Assembly: GCA_910576915.1 (NCBI GenBank)
Contig: CAJTJT010000001.1
Coordinates: 169,836 to 233,835, forward strand
Direction of reading: 5' to 3'
Source of the DNA: an uncultured Elusimicrobiales bacterium
GTDB lineage: Bacteria > Elusimicrobiota > Elusimicrobia > Elusimicrobiales > Elusimicrobiaceae
Length of the DNA stretch: 64,000 nt
Part shown: positions 48,327 through 57,591 of the stretch, piece by piece
How the letters are laid out: every line of letters begins with the position of its first letter
Position numbering within the stretch: the first letter of the stretch is position 1
Translations under genes and position numbers: made by a program
The notes under the pieces: model-generated
Told to the model about the DNA's origin: nothing
The model's input: the letters and a program-made list of their open reading frames with translations, nothing else
Database searches by the model: none

Positions 48327-50713
48327 TAAAACTTCCTTCAAAATTGGCCGCCAAACTTAAAAGCAACGACTTGCGCGGCATTACCCCCATCGCTTATCTG
48401 TACCGTAACAAATGGGACGCGGAAGCGGGCATTTTTAAGGCGGAAGAGAAGTTTATAGATATTTCCCCGATGCTGGTAAAATGCGGGGCTTTATCCGGCA
48501 AGTTGGAGGAGGGCGAAATCAGCGAATATAGCACCAGTAACGTAACGCTGACGCTTTCCGACCCCAAGAACCTTTTTGTAGAAGGCGCCCCGGAAAGTTA
48601 TTTCCCGGCGGGCTATCAAATTTACGGTTCACAGGTGGAATTATATATGGGCACCGGGCCGGATAATATGACGCAATTATTTACGGGGGTAATCCGCTCT
48701 CTGCCCAATTTTAAACCGGAAAAATACCAACTGGATTTGGTGCTTGTCAGCAAACTGGAATTGTTAAAAGATATAGAAGCCAAAGATTTCAGCGATAAAT
48801 ACACAGGCGAAGTGTTGGCTTTGGACCATCAGGAAGACGGAGAAAATCCCTTTTACCGTACGGCCCATACGGGGGTAGGCGGATTCAGTGCGGTATATGC
48901 CGACGGCATCAGGCTGGCCGAAGGCGTCGATTATAAAATAACAGGGGTAAATACGCTTTCTTCTCCGGCATTGGTAGAACTTTCCAACAAAGTACTGCAC
49001 GGCCAAACGATTACCGCAGATTATTATATTTGGAAACGGAATTTACAGATACATGAAATTGTTGACGGTTTATTAGAAGTGGCAAACTGGCCGTCACAGA
49101 AACGCGATGTGCACGACGTAGCCTGGAATTCTTCAATCCGTTCTTACGAGCAGGTAAACCGTGTGCGGATGGCCCTGGGGTATTATTGGAAAGACGCTTC
49201 CTTAAAATTTAATTGGCTGCAAGCAAGAGGGAACTTGTGGGAGAATACCACCGCTCGGAATGAGCAAACTGTTTCCCGCCGGAGTATCTTTCCAAACAGT
49301 TTTGAAACGGAGTTTACGCTGCGGCTGGATGATATCAGCGGGGCTACGGCCGGGTTTAACGCTTCGTATGGTTTGGGGGACGCGTTGACGTCAAATTCCT
49401 ATTACAAACTGTTAAACGGAGTAGTGATTATTTGCCAGCGGAGGGACAATCTGAGCCCCCATTCTTTACAAATAACAATCGGCCGGGCCATTGGCGGACG
49501 TATCAGTTTTTGGGAATTTGAAAGTCCTATTTACCAGGGAGTTAATTATTTGGAAACTCCCGTAAAAATCCGTAAACAAGGCAGTTTGTGGAGCATTTAT
49601 TTAAACAATAAGCTGGCTGCCTCGTTTACGTATGACATCAACGTGCAGTATGAAACGATGTTTGGTTCCAGGCACCAACGTTGGAGCAATTTGGGGCAGA
49701 CTTGGCGTATCTTGGATGACGAAGGCAACTATTTAACCCCGCCGTTAATGAACCCCTGTATCGTTTCGGACGTTTTGGAGAAAGCCCCGGATGATTTGTG
49801 GGGGGCGGTAAATGCCAATTTGGGGGAAACGGACGCCACCTATAAGCTGTCGGTTTTCCTGTCGGAGGACGGCAAGCATTTTGATAATGGACAAATGTAT
49901 GATTTAGGGATTGTAATCGGGCAAAAACAACCCTATATGTATTATATTTTCCAAATTTCTTCGCCTCCGAATGTTGCCTTTGAGGTGAAGAATCAGCTAA
50001 TTTACCGATTAACTTCTTTTATCTCTTTTGGAATCGTTAATTTAACAGGCCGTTCCGTTTTGGAGGCGTTGCAGGATTTGTCGCTTATTTCCGGTTACGA
50101 GTTCGGCCTGGACCGCAACGACGTTTTTTTCTTCCGGCCGCGCCAAACCAGTACTACGCCGGTTTACGTGCTCGATAAAAATGAACTCGTAAAGATTGAT
50201 ACGGTTACGCGGGAGTTAAACTCGTTATTTACCAAGCTGACGCTTTCTTTTGGCGAGCAGCCGCTGGAGTTTTATGCCGATACGGGCGACAGGCCCACGC
50301 CCGTAGACCGTTACGGTATCCGCAATAAAGATATTGATATGCCGGACATTGTCAGCTATGAAAACCCGGAACTGGCGCAGGCGATTGGCCCGCAGTTGTT
50401 GGAAATATATTCGGCTTTGTCCCGCAAAATAACTTGCGTGGCCAGGATGAACTTGGAGCTGGAACTGGGGGACATTGTCAATTTAAAACGCGATATGCCG
50501 CTGACGGTGCCCGCCGGCTATTCCGACTATACCAAATACAAAAGCCTGAATACCTTTTACCGCGCCTGCAAGATTGTCGGGCTCAGCTACGATTTTCAAA
50601 AACGGCAGGTAAAATATACACTTCGCGACGTGAGTAACAAGAACACGGAGCCGATAATGGATTTCATCCAGTATCAAACCCAATTTCCTATACCACTCAA
50701 AAACAGGAGGTAA
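48323..50713 (+). CDS. Baseplate hub / tail-associated protein with LamG-like insert
   Basis: A 796-residue protein. The N-terminus (DLRGITPIAYLYRNKWD..., DISPMLVKCGALSGKLEEGEISEYSTSNVTLTLSDP) and the C-terminal part (GRSVLEALQDLSLISGYEFGLDRNDVFFFRPR, LELELGDIVNLKRDMP) look like gp27/hub-type tail proteins. A concanavalin/LamG-like sandwich (~325-460: FETEFTLRLDDISGATAGFN, VKIRKQGSLWSIYLNNKLAASF) is inserted in the middle, similar to the repeats of the next gene. It probably forms the tail tip. Confidence 0.72.
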   Translation: MIKLPSKLAAKLKSNDLRGITPIAYLYRNKWDAEAGIFKAEEKFIDISPMLVKCGALSGKLEEGEISEYSTSNVTLTLSDPKNLFVEGAPESYFPAGYQIYGSQVELYMGTGPDNMTQLFTGVIRSLPNFKPEKYQLDLVLVSKLELLKDIEAKDFSDKYTGEVLALDHQEDGENPFYRTAHTGVGGFSAVYADGIRLAEGVDYKITGVNTLSSPALVELSNKVLHGQTITADYYIWKRNLQIHEIVDGLLEVANWPSQKRDVHDVAWNSSIRSYEQVNRVRMALGYYWKDASLKFNWLQARGNLWENTTARNEQTVSRRSIFPNSFETEFTLRLDDISGATAGFNASYGLGDALTSNSYYKLLNGVVIICQRRDNLSPHSLQITIGRAIGGRISFWEFESPIYQGVNYLETPVKIRKQGSLWSIYLNNKLAASFTYDINVQYETMFGSRHQRWSNLGQTWRILDDEGNYLTPPLMNPCIVSDVLEKAPDDLWGAVNANLGETDATYKLSVFLSEDGKHFDNGQMYDLGIVIGQKQPYMYYIFQISSPPNVAFEVKNQLIYRLTSFISFGIVNLTGRSVLEALQDLSLISGYEFGLDRNDVFFFRPRQTSTTPVYVLDKNELVKIDTVTRELNSLFTKLTLSFGEQPLEFYADTGDRPTPVDRYGIRNKDIDMPDIVSYENPELAQAIGPQLLEIYSALSRKITCVARMNLELELGDIVNLKRDMPLTVPAGYSDYTKYKSLNTFYRACKIVGLSYDFQKRQVKYTLRDVSNKNTEPIMDFIQYQTQFPIPLKNRR

Positions 50714-53700
50714 ATGATGCTTATACAAGACAAAGTAGATGCCGTATTAATCCCGGATTCTCCCAGCCATATCAAAGCGGATGATTACAACCAAATCAAA
50801 AACGAAATACAGGAGTGTATCGTTTTGGCGGGGATGGAGCCTAAAAAGGATGTTATCCAGCTGCCTGATGCGCTCAAAACGCTTACGCAGCAAAGCGGGG
50901 CGGAAGAAATGGCCAAAATCAAAGCCACCGGAGATGCCCAGCTGGCCGCGGTGAATGCGCTAGGACAGGAGCATGCCGAACGGCTGGAGCAGGCCCGCAC
51001 CGAAGGCGTAGAAGAAATCCAGCAAACGGCGGAGGGCTATTTGGACCACATAACCGCGGTTTATAAAGGGGAAACCAAGGCGGATGTGGATTTGAAAAAT
51101 ACGGGAATGCTGACAAATTGCATTATCGGGGCAAAAAATAACACGCTTCATTATACGCTTGGTCAAAAGGCCAACTATATCATTGTGGGAAAGCCGGTTA
51201 TTTCCGCGTCGCAGGTGGTTTCCGGCATTACTTCGGCCGACAGAGTTTATGCCGAAATTACTTCTCCTGTCCCGAGTGAGAACTTTCTTGTTGAGGGGGA
51301 AGTGCTGACTCCTTCTTCCTGGGGCGGTATACAGGCTTTGCTTGCGCTTAAAAACGCAAACAACGTGGGGCTTGTTTGCCGCGTTACTGCCGGCGGAACG
51401 GTTGAAATGTTCTTGTCTGGTAACGGTACGTCGTGGAATATCTGTAATCCCGTAACGTCCACCTATGTGCTTCCTGTTGATACCCGGGTGCAGTTCAAAT
51501 TATTCTGGAATAAATATCAATATAGTTTTATGGTTCGGCCCGAGGGTGACGCCGACTATAAAGTGATATCCTTCCAGGATTCTTCTTTGCCGCTGTGCGC
51601 TTTGAGTACGATTTATTTTGGAACGGATGTCGGCGGTGAGCCGTTTAAAGGTTCCGTTTATTTGGATAAATTTTCGGTATCGGTTGACGGAGAACGGGTT
51701 TTGGATTCCTCTAACGCGCTTGCGCAGAAGAATGCCGTTATCAGCCCGGCGGGTATCGCTTCCGGGTTTGATTATGGTACGGGTTCCCAAATCGTATTGG
51801 ACCAAAGTGACGTCGTGCCGGAAACTTCGTTCGAATTTTGTACCAAATTCAAACTGGGCGACGCCTTGCGGAATTTTCAAATGATTTGTGACAGCTTAAA
51901 CGGCGTTACCTTTGAATTTGCGGTGGGCGCCAACGGGGATATCTATGCCTGGGTTGGCAATGGCTCTTCTTTCAACATTTTAAGCGAGGCTTCCTTTGGC
52001 TACCGGCTGATCGTGGATAAATGGTATTGGATCAAGTTTTTGTGGACCGGGGATATTTGGACTGTGTTCGTGTCCGAAGACGGAGAAAGCTGGACGTCTA
52101 AAAAATGCTATTCAAATTCCACACAGCCGCTTGTTGTTAAAACGAGCGTAACTTTGGGATACGATAAAGGTGTTGGTCATTCCGTGGGCAGCGGCGAAAT
52201 TGATTTGGCGGCCACTTACATAAAAGCGGACGGCGCGGTTATCAGCGGGGCCAATTTCTTCAATTCCGGCGTGAGCGTAGATAACGGGGTGGTGTCCGGT
52301 TTTGCGCCTGAAAGCAGGCTTCATATGGATAAGAAACTGGCCGCACCCAGCAAGAATTTTGTTTATCAATTTAAATTCCACACGCCGCAAAGCTGGAATG
52401 CGCGTTCCCGTCAGTTTTTTCTGGGGCAGGAAACGTCAGGTTTGGCCACGTTTTTACTGTATATCTCAAGTGCCGGGATTCCGTACGGCTATATGCAGAC
52501 GGGGTTAGGCGGTAATTGGAATATTATGTCAGGCTATGAATTCCGTTCGAACGGCCGCCAGTTTGTTCTGCCGACGGACAGTGACGTTTGGTTAAAGTTC
52601 ATTTGGGACGGTACCGGATATATCGCGCAAATTTCCACCGACGGAATTACGTTTTATTCCAGCCGCAGGCTGGCGCAAGCCGCCCATCATAATACGATGG
52701 CGCCCATATTGGGAAGCCAGCATTGGGGAAATACCGAATTTTTGGACGGCGCCATCGATTTAAAGGAAACCTTCTTTAAAGTGGACGGTACGTATCAATT
52801 TAACGGCGCAAATTTAATTACCCTCAATGATGCCAAGATTGAAAACGGCGTGTTAAGTTTTCCCGTTGCCCAGAATTTGAACGGTGCTTTCTATCCTAAC
52901 CGAACGCCGGCGGAAACCGCCAGCGCCTGGGAAGTGATTGTAAATGTTCATACCCCGGGCAGCGCGTATGTTTCCGGCGATATGTGTATTTTGGGTACGA
53001 CCCAAACGGCGCATCCGAAGATGGCTTTTAATTCGGGTAAACTTAGATTGGTTTACGCTAATTCTGTCGTCATAGACGGGACTACCGCTGTCTTGCCCGA
53101 CTCCGATTACTGGGCGGCGTTCAAGTTTAACGGTGCTAACTACGAATTATACTTGTTGCAAGATGACGGTTCCTTTACGTTGGACACGTTGCCCGATTTT
53201 TCCGCCTGGAGCAAAGAGGGCCCCACGTATACAAATGCTACCGATATATTCAAGGGCGTTTGTTTCTCTTTTGGCTATTCCTGGGAGGATAACACTTATT
53301 TAAAAGGTTCGATTAATCTGGCAAAAACCCGCATTAAACGCAACGGGGAAGTGTTTTGGCAGTGGAACGGCAAGGACGGCGACAATGTGGATTTAATTGA
53401 TTATAAAGACGGCTGGGTCTTTAATGGCAAGCCCGAACAGAATCAATATGAACTCTCCGGTGAGAAGGCGTGGGAATGGAATGGCGTATCTGCGTTGGCT
53501 CCCGGGCTGGCGGACGGCCGGGTGTGGTCTTTATTGCCTCCCGTCCCCGGAACTATTGCGATTAAAGAAGGGCTTTCTGCGTTAATTAAACAGGGGTATA
53601 CCGACGGCGGTACTTTGCAAAACCTGCATCAAGTGTTTGAAGCGGACAGAGATGTTATTATTCCTCACGAGCAAACCGCCGATAAGATTCTTTATCTGAA

Positions 53701-54151
53701 TGAGGACGGGGAACCGGCCTTTATTGATACCAAACACTGGAATACGGTTGATAAAGGCGCCCCGTTGGCCCGTTTTTGGCTGGAGGATTACGTTATTCAA
53801 GCGGTTACGCCGGAACGGGTGGTGGAGCTGGCCAAAACAAGTTCCCTCAGGGATGAGATTGTAGAAGAGGGGTTTGTTGATAATCCCAGTGGCAGCGATG
53901 CCTATGGGAAAGTCAAATTTACGCGTTTCAAATCCGGTCGTTTAAGACTGCAGGGCCGGGGAATAACGGTTTTTACGTTTCCCATTCCGTTTGCTACCGT
54001 CCCGGATACTGTTTGTATTACGCCTTTTCAGCGCTGGGGTGACTATGAAAATACGTATTTTACTTGCGACGGCACAACCATTCACCAGTACGATAAGTAT
54101 GAACGCGGTGGCGTAATCAGTTTTTTGGTGGAAGGCATGGAACTTAAATAA
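50714..54151 (+). CDS. Giant tail fibre/adhesin with four LamG-like repeats
   Basis: A 1145-residue protein (AGGAGG ribosome site; tandem ATG ATG start). A short N-terminal attachment and coiled-coil region (1-150, ending LDHITAVYKGETKADVDLKN) is followed by four laminin-G/concanavalin-like units at about 155-330, 345-510, 515-695 and 700-880. Each closes with a strand of the type G-x-I-D-L-x-x-T-x-x-K-x-D-G (GEIDLAATYIKADG, GAIDLKETFFKVDG, GSINLAKTRIKRNG). The C-terminal ~250 residues form a separate tip. It is probably the receptor-binding fibre, recognising glycans. Unit-to-unit divergence suggests domain shuffling. Confidence 0.8.
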   Translation: MMLIQDKVDAVLIPDSPSHIKADDYNQIKNEIQECIVLAGMEPKKDVIQLPDALKTLTQQSGAEEMAKIKATGDAQLAAVNALGQEHAERLEQARTEGVEEIQQTAEGYLDHITAVYKGETKADVDLKNTGMLTNCIIGAKNNTLHYTLGQKANYIIVGKPVISASQVVSGITSADRVYAEITSPVPSENFLVEGEVLTPSSWGGIQALLALKNANNVGLVCRVTAGGTVEMFLSGNGTSWNICNPVTSTYVLPVDTRVQFKLFWNKYQYSFMVRPEGDADYKVISFQDSSLPLCALSTIYFGTDVGGEPFKGSVYLDKFSVSVDGERVLDSSNALAQKNAVISPAGIASGFDYGTGSQIVLDQSDVVPETSFEFCTKFKLGDALRNFQMICDSLNGVTFEFAVGANGDIYAWVGNGSSFNILSEASFGYRLIVDKWYWIKFLWTGDIWTVFVSEDGESWTSKKCYSNSTQPLVVKTSVTLGYDKGVGHSVGSGEIDLAATYIKADGAVISGANFFNSGVSVDNGVVSGFAPESRLHMDKKLAAPSKNFVYQFKFHTPQSWNARSRQFFLGQETSGLATFLLYISSAGIPYGYMQTGLGGNWNIMSGYEFRSNGRQFVLPTDSDVWLKFIWDGTGYIAQISTDGITFYSSRRLAQAAHHNTMAPILGSQHWGNTEFLDGAIDLKETFFKVDGTYQFNGANLITLNDAKIENGVLSFPVAQNLNGAFYPNRTPAETASAWEVIVNVHTPGSAYVSGDMCILGTTQTAHPKMAFNSGKLRLVYANSVVIDGTTAVLPDSDYWAAFKFNGANYELYLLQDDGSFTLDTLPDFSAWSKEGPTYTNATDIFKGVCFSFGYSWEDNTYLKGSINLAKTRIKRNGEVFWQWNGKDGDNVDLIDYKDGWVFNGKPEQNQYELSGEKAWEWNGVSALAPGLADGRVWSLLPPVPGTIAIKEGLSALIKQGYTDGGTLQNLHQVFEADRDVIIPHEQTADKILYLNEDGEPAFIDTKHWNTVDKGAPLARFWLEDYVIQAVTPERVVELAKTSSLRDEIVEEGFVDNPSGSDAYGKVKFTRFKSGRLRLQGRGITVFTFPIPFATVPDTVCITPFQRWGDYENTYFTCDGTTIHQYDKYERGGVISFLVEGMELK

Positions 54152-54161
54152 AGGACAAATT

Positions 54162-54515
54162 ATGGAAAAAAATAAATGGTTTGTAGGTAAAAAAATTTAC
54201 GGCCCATACCCGTCGGAAGCGGCGGTTTGGGCGGGGCAACACGGGGCTTTTATTGACGGGACGCATTTCAAGCAAAGCGGTTGTTTTGAAATACGGGCTA
54301 TTCCCCGGGCAGATAAAACTGCGGAGAAGATTGGCATCTTGCGGGAGTATCTTAACAATACGGATTGGTACGTGATGCGTTTTGCCGAAACCGGCGTGCC
54401 GGTGCCTGCGGATATTAAAGCAAAACGCCTGGCCGCCCGGGCCGAAATTAATGCTTTGCAGAAAGAAGAAAATCCAGCGGTTGCATCCCTGGACGAAAGA
54501 AATAAGGCGGTATAA
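54162..54515 (+). CDS. Small fibre-assembly-like protein, paralogue of 42585
   Basis: 117 residues: YPSEAAVWAGQHGAFIDGTHFKQSGCFEIRAI at the start and a helical second half (EKIGILREYLNNTDWYVMRFAETGVPVPADIKAKRLAARAEINAL). The segment DWYVMRFAETG with following R/A-rich helix is common in phage tail-fibre accessory proteins. Like 42585 it follows a fibre gene. AAGGAC site. Confidence 0.65.
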   Translation: MEKNKWFVGKKIYGPYPSEAAVWAGQHGAFIDGTHFKQSGCFEIRAIPRADKTAEKIGILREYLNNTDWYVMRFAETGVPVPADIKAKRLAARAEINALQKEENPAVASLDERNKAV

Positions 54516-54657
54516 CTCCGGATTAGCGGGGTTTTTGCAGCCGGCGGCGTGATGAGGGACGCTTTCATCCGCCGCCGCGCGTACGGAAGCGGTTGCAAAA
54601 TAAATCTTATTTTGGGCGGCCCGCAAGGAGGTGCCGTTTGGCAGGAGGGGGAAAATA

Positions 54658-55044
54658 ATGCCTAAATTTAGTCAAGCGAGTGAGGCACGGCTCCAAACGT
54701 GCCACCCGGATTTGCAGGCGGTATGCCGGGAACTTATCAAACAGTATGATTTCGCGGTGCTGGAAGGGCACCGCGGTGAAACAGCGCAAAATGCGGCGTA
54801 CAACGCGGGCAACAGTCACGTGCGCTATCCAAACTCGGCACATAATAAAAATCCCAGTTTGGCGGTGGATATTGCACCATATCCTGTTGACTGGGGCAAT
54901 TTGGCCCGGTTCCGGGAACTAATTTGCCGTTTTGACGCCGTAGCCGCTGTACTCCGCGGCCGCGGTGAAATCCAAAGCCGCTTTGAATACGGTGCTTTTT
55001 GGCCGGACTTCAAAGATTATCCGCATATCGAAATTAAAAGTTAA
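54658..55044 (+). CDS. Endolysin, M15 (VanY/L-alanyl-D-glutamate peptidase) type
   Basis: A 128-residue zinc peptidase. I start at MPKFSQASEARLQTCHPDLQ (AGGAGGGGGAAA upstream). The family signature is complete: HRGETAQNAAYNAG, then SAHNKNPSLAVDIAPYP containing the zinc-binding His and Asp, and PHIEIK with the last His. Such phage enzymes cut the peptide stems of peptidoglycan. No signal peptide, so release needs a holin; the candidate holin follows. This is the only endolysin I find in the whole phage region. Confidence 0.92.
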   Translation: MPKFSQASEARLQTCHPDLQAVCRELIKQYDFAVLEGHRGETAQNAAYNAGNSHVRYPNSAHNKNPSLAVDIAPYPVDWGNLARFRELICRFDAVAAVLRGRGEIQSRFEYGAFWPDFKDYPHIEIKS

Positions 55045-55083
55045 TTCCGTCGAATTTGCCGGAATTAAAAAGAAGAACTAACT

Positions 55084-55275
55084 ATGGAACATATCACAAA
55101 CATTATCGCTTGGCTGAAAGCGAACTGGGCCGATATTTTGGCCTTGTGGGCGTGCATTGTTGGTATGGAGGCAATCGTCTTGAAGTGGACGGACCACAAG
55201 AAAGATGCCGAAACGTTGGGTAAAGCCCGTGCTCGGCGTGAAAATTATCAGCTAGCTGCCCAAATTCGGCTTTGA
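55084..55275 (+). CDS. Holin candidate (siphovirus module)
   Basis: 63 residues with a short N-terminal amphipathic helix, one membrane segment (~17-35, DILALWACIVGMEAIVL) and a basic tail (DHKKDAETLGKARARRENY). It resembles the protein at 43118 in spacing of key residues. It directly follows the endolysin gene, so holin function is likely. Confidence 0.65.
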   Translation: MEHITNIIAWLKANWADILALWACIVGMEAIVLKWTDHKKDAETLGKARARRENYQLAAQIRL

Positions 55276-55296
55276 ACAGTCCAAAGCAAAATAAAA

Positions 55297-55321
55297 AAAG
55301 GGGCGGTTTAATACCGCCCCA
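55297..55321 (-). terminator. Terminator of the BRO-N gene (minus)
   Basis: GGGGCGG-TATTAAA-CCGCCCC with seven T on the minus strand; it may also stop the phage transcript. Confidence 0.78.
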
Positions 55322-55354
55322 ACTTGATTTTGTAAATTGCGACTCAAATTGCAT

Positions 55355-56188
55355 TTATTTTTTTGTTATTTTTTTAGGAACGAACCCCGGTAAAGAACTA
55401 TTATGCGTAATTACTTTTTGTTCGGTGGCTTCTTCAAATTGTTCTCTTGCCTGTTTGGCTAAGCGACCGCCTTTTTTGCCTGCTTGTTTATTCGGTTCCA
55501 AACCGACAGCTTCGTCTTTTTCAGCAATTTGACGGGTTGAAAGTTCGGCAAGTGCGGTAAAAAGCAGTTCAGCTTCGCTCATATGTTCGCGTAAGTTTTG
55601 GTTTTTAAGCCCCTTTAACTTTTTGTGTTGGGCAACCGTAATACCGGACCATTCTTTATGGATGATATTAGTCAATGCGGCAAAGTCTTTGGGTTCGGTT
55701 ATGCCATGTCCTTGCCAATAATCCGTCAGTTTATTGCGAGTCTCTTGGCCCATCATGCGCTGTTGTATCCATTTTTGCGGACGGCCTTGTTCTTTCCAGT
55801 GGAGGCGGGCACGGTCTATGGCTTTAGAGGGGTCGGCGGTTTCCTGTATGCGTTCATAGCCCGTTTTTGCAAGCCATAGTTTAAAAGGTTCGGCTTTGGG
55901 GCTGGGAATGGATTGGATTAAACGCAAGAGTTGTTCAGAATTAGCTACGTCTGTAGTATAGAACTTGCCGTCAGATGATTGCATTTTCAGTTGTCCCAGA
56001 TTTTGGGACAACTCGCTACCCTCTTCTCTTAATTTGGTTTTAAGGGCATTCCAATATTTGCGGGGGCGGGGGCTTTCTGTGAGTGCATGGATAACATCTA
56101 CTACGGAAAAATACCAAGTATCGGTTTTTTCATCATACTGGCGACGTATATTAAAATTTTCAAAAACGGCTAAAGCAGATTTTGCCAT
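55355..56188 (-). CDS. BRO-N domain protein (phage antirepressor / DinD-like)
   Basis: A 277-residue protein. The N-terminal BRO-N domain (~8-115) reads FENFNIRRQYDEKTDTWYFSVVDVIHALTESPRPRKYWNALKTKLREEGSELSQNLGQLKMQSSDGKFYTTDVA, followed by LLRLIQSIPSPKAEPFKLWLAKTGYERI and a conserved C-terminal part (MSEAELLFTALAELSTRQIAEKDEAVG, KKGGRLAKQAREQFEE). This group is widespread in gut bacteria and prophages and is usually called antirepressor or DNA-damage-inducible protein D; biochemical function is unclear. It has a GGAGC ribosome site, reads against the phage module and marks its right edge. The coding DNA is more AT-rich than the phage genes. Confidence 0.88.
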   Translation of the reverse strand: MAKSALAVFENFNIRRQYDEKTDTWYFSVVDVIHALTESPRPRKYWNALKTKLREEGSELSQNLGQLKMQSSDGKFYTTDVANSEQLLRLIQSIPSPKAEPFKLWLAKTGYERIQETADPSKAIDRARLHWKEQGRPQKWIQQRMMGQETRNKLTDYWQGHGITEPKDFAALTNIIHKEWSGITVAQHKKLKGLKNQNLREHMSEAELLFTALAELSTRQIAEKDEAVGLEPNKQAGKKGGRLAKQAREQFEEATEQKVITHNSSLPGFVPKKITKK

Positions 56189-56241
56189 ATTCAGCTCCGA
56201 TGATAAAGATTTAATCTATTTTAGCAAAAGGAAATAACTCT

Positions 56242-56397
56242 GTGGAAAAGCTTATTAAAAGCGGTGTTGACGGTGGAGAGTGTGACTTTTTTATGCTGTT
56301 AGACAATGATGTGAAAAAAGAAAATTTAGAAATTGTGCATATATTGAAGATGAATAAAAGAGGGCTTCGCAAATTTATGAAGAGATATAAAAAATAG
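56242..56397 (+). CDS. Small hypothetical protein (51 aa)
   Basis: A GTG-started frame with AAAGGA 8 bp upstream encodes a Lys-rich peptide beginning VEKLIKSGVDGGECDFFML and ending RKFMKRYKK. Base composition is AT-rich like its surroundings. I recognise no family; it may be the remnant of a longer gene. Confidence 0.35.
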   Translation: MEKLIKSGVDGGECDFFMLLDNDVKKENLEIVHILKMNKRGLRKFMKRYKK

Positions 56398-57031
56398 ACA
56401 AAAAAGTTATTCGGACTGGGAGGACTGGCGTTCCCTCCATAAGCCTTATTAAGGCCATCATCAGAGCCAGTATAGTCTTTATGAGTGTCAGCCCGAATAA
56501 CGCTAATAGTATAGCTAAATAACACTTATTTTTCAAGGGGAAACGATATGAGAACACTCTTAAAATGATGTTCAAACACTACCTGCTTCGCGTGGCAGAA
56601 GGTGCGGAAGGTGCAGATGGCAGCAGTATTCGTGGCTGTGTAATATAGTGCTCCGGGCGCATGGTCGCAACAAAGGTTTTAAAGGAGCAGGCGCAGAAAA
56701 ATGAAAAAGGGGATCAGCTTATTGATAGCGTGGATTCTTTGCCAGCCGATGATGTGCGTCGGTGTTTGAAAAACGTTGGGCGTAAAGAGGAACGTGCCTG
56801 TGTGCCGGATTCGGTTTGATTATGCCGATCTGGCGTGGACGAACCAAATGCACTTGGTATTCTGGCTTTTTACTGCGTCTACCACCCAGGCACAGAGGCT
56901 TGTCTTGAGCTGTAAATACGCAAAGCATGACCGCTGCTTTGGCGAGTATATCTGGCAAATTGTTGGCCGCCCGCGCCGCTTGGTATGCGAGAGGTGTACG
57001 GATAAACCAATATCCTTTTATCTCGAATAAA
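56398..57031. other. Gene debris / region without a confident gene
   Basis: The stretch carries fragments only: a 22-codon frame MKKGISLLIAWILCQPM... (56701-56769) with a weak ribosome site, and an 84-codon TTG-started frame (56776-57030) with RRLVCERCTD at its end. Compositional jumps between neighbouring 100-bp blocks suggest decayed insertions. I assign no function. Confidence 0.35.
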
Positions 57032-57055
57032 GTATAGAATGTGCTATACTATGAT
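57032..57055 (+). promoter_or_regulatory. Palindromic operator over the ImmA operon promoter
   Basis: GTATAG-AATGTG-CTATAC is a perfect 18-bp inverted repeat (57032-57049) overlapping possible -10 boxes TATACT (57045-57050) and TATGAT (57050-57055), 12-22 bp before the ATG at 57067. It is typical of repressor binding. Confidence 0.6.
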
Positions 57056-57066
57056 AAAGGTATTTT

Positions 57067-57591
57067 ATGAATAAAAATATAACAGAGCAAGAAGTTTTAG
57101 ACCTCGTAGATAAATCCTTTAGTGAAAAGGGTTGTGTGGATATTGTCGGATTAGCTGATTCTATGGGTATTACCGTTTATAGTGCTGACTTGTCCCACGA
57201 AAAGACAGCTTTTTTAGAAAAAAAAATAAATGGGGTTTCTATTACGGTCAATGGCAATCACTCAAAAGAAAGACAGCGTTTTTCTATAGCTCACGAAATT
57301 GGACATTATATTTTGCATCCTCGGCAAATTTTAGTAACGGGAAAGGTTGGTCGAGAGGATCCTAGTTGTTCCTTGTCTACCAAAGAAGAACAGCAAGCGG
57401 ATCTTTTTGCGGCGAAATTACTAATGCCTGAAAAATATGTAAAACAGTATTTCTCTTCAAGAAATATTACAGAAAAGCAATTCATAACTGATGATGAGCC
57501 TATTAAAGAGGCGGCGAAAAAATTTAATGTTTCTGTGGTTGCAATGATTGTACGAATGCGTGATTTAGGATACCATGTGGCTTATTTATGA
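57067..57591 (+). CDS. ImmA/IrrE-family metallopeptidase
   Basis: A 174-residue zinc protease with HEIGHYILHP (HExxH) and a downstream EEQQADLFAAKLLMP helix containing the third zinc-ligand region, the standard COG2856 pattern. Such proteins cleave XRE-type repressors to switch on mobile elements or stress genes. Typically the target repressor is encoded next door, but here the partner is a small membrane protein. AT-rich composition and the flanking debris point to recent acquisition. It overlaps the next gene by 4 bp. Confidence 0.92.
   Translation: MNKNITEQEVLDLVDKSFSEKGCVDIVGLADSMGITVYSADLSHEKTAFLEKKINGVSITVNGNHSKERQRFSIAHEIGHYILHPRQILVTGKVGREDPSCSLSTKEEQQADLFAAKLLMPEKYVKQYFSSRNITEKQFITDDEPIKEAAKKFNVSVVAMIVRMRDLGYHVAYL

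Noticed and set aside
17758..55275. A diversity-generating retroelement, expected because the phage head proteins resemble BPP-1 and the secreted proteins are Cys-rich with a VMLRCVRE-like tail
   Set aside because: I find no reverse transcriptase, no Avd-like gene and no long imperfect repeat pair differing at adenines. The G-rich repeats at 33.4 kb are not located at a coding 3' end.
56211..56525. Minus-strand 104-codon frame in the AT-rich accessory region
   Set aside because: The translation is rich in Phe, Ser and Ile without domain features, and it is antisense to a small plus-strand frame with a ribosome site.
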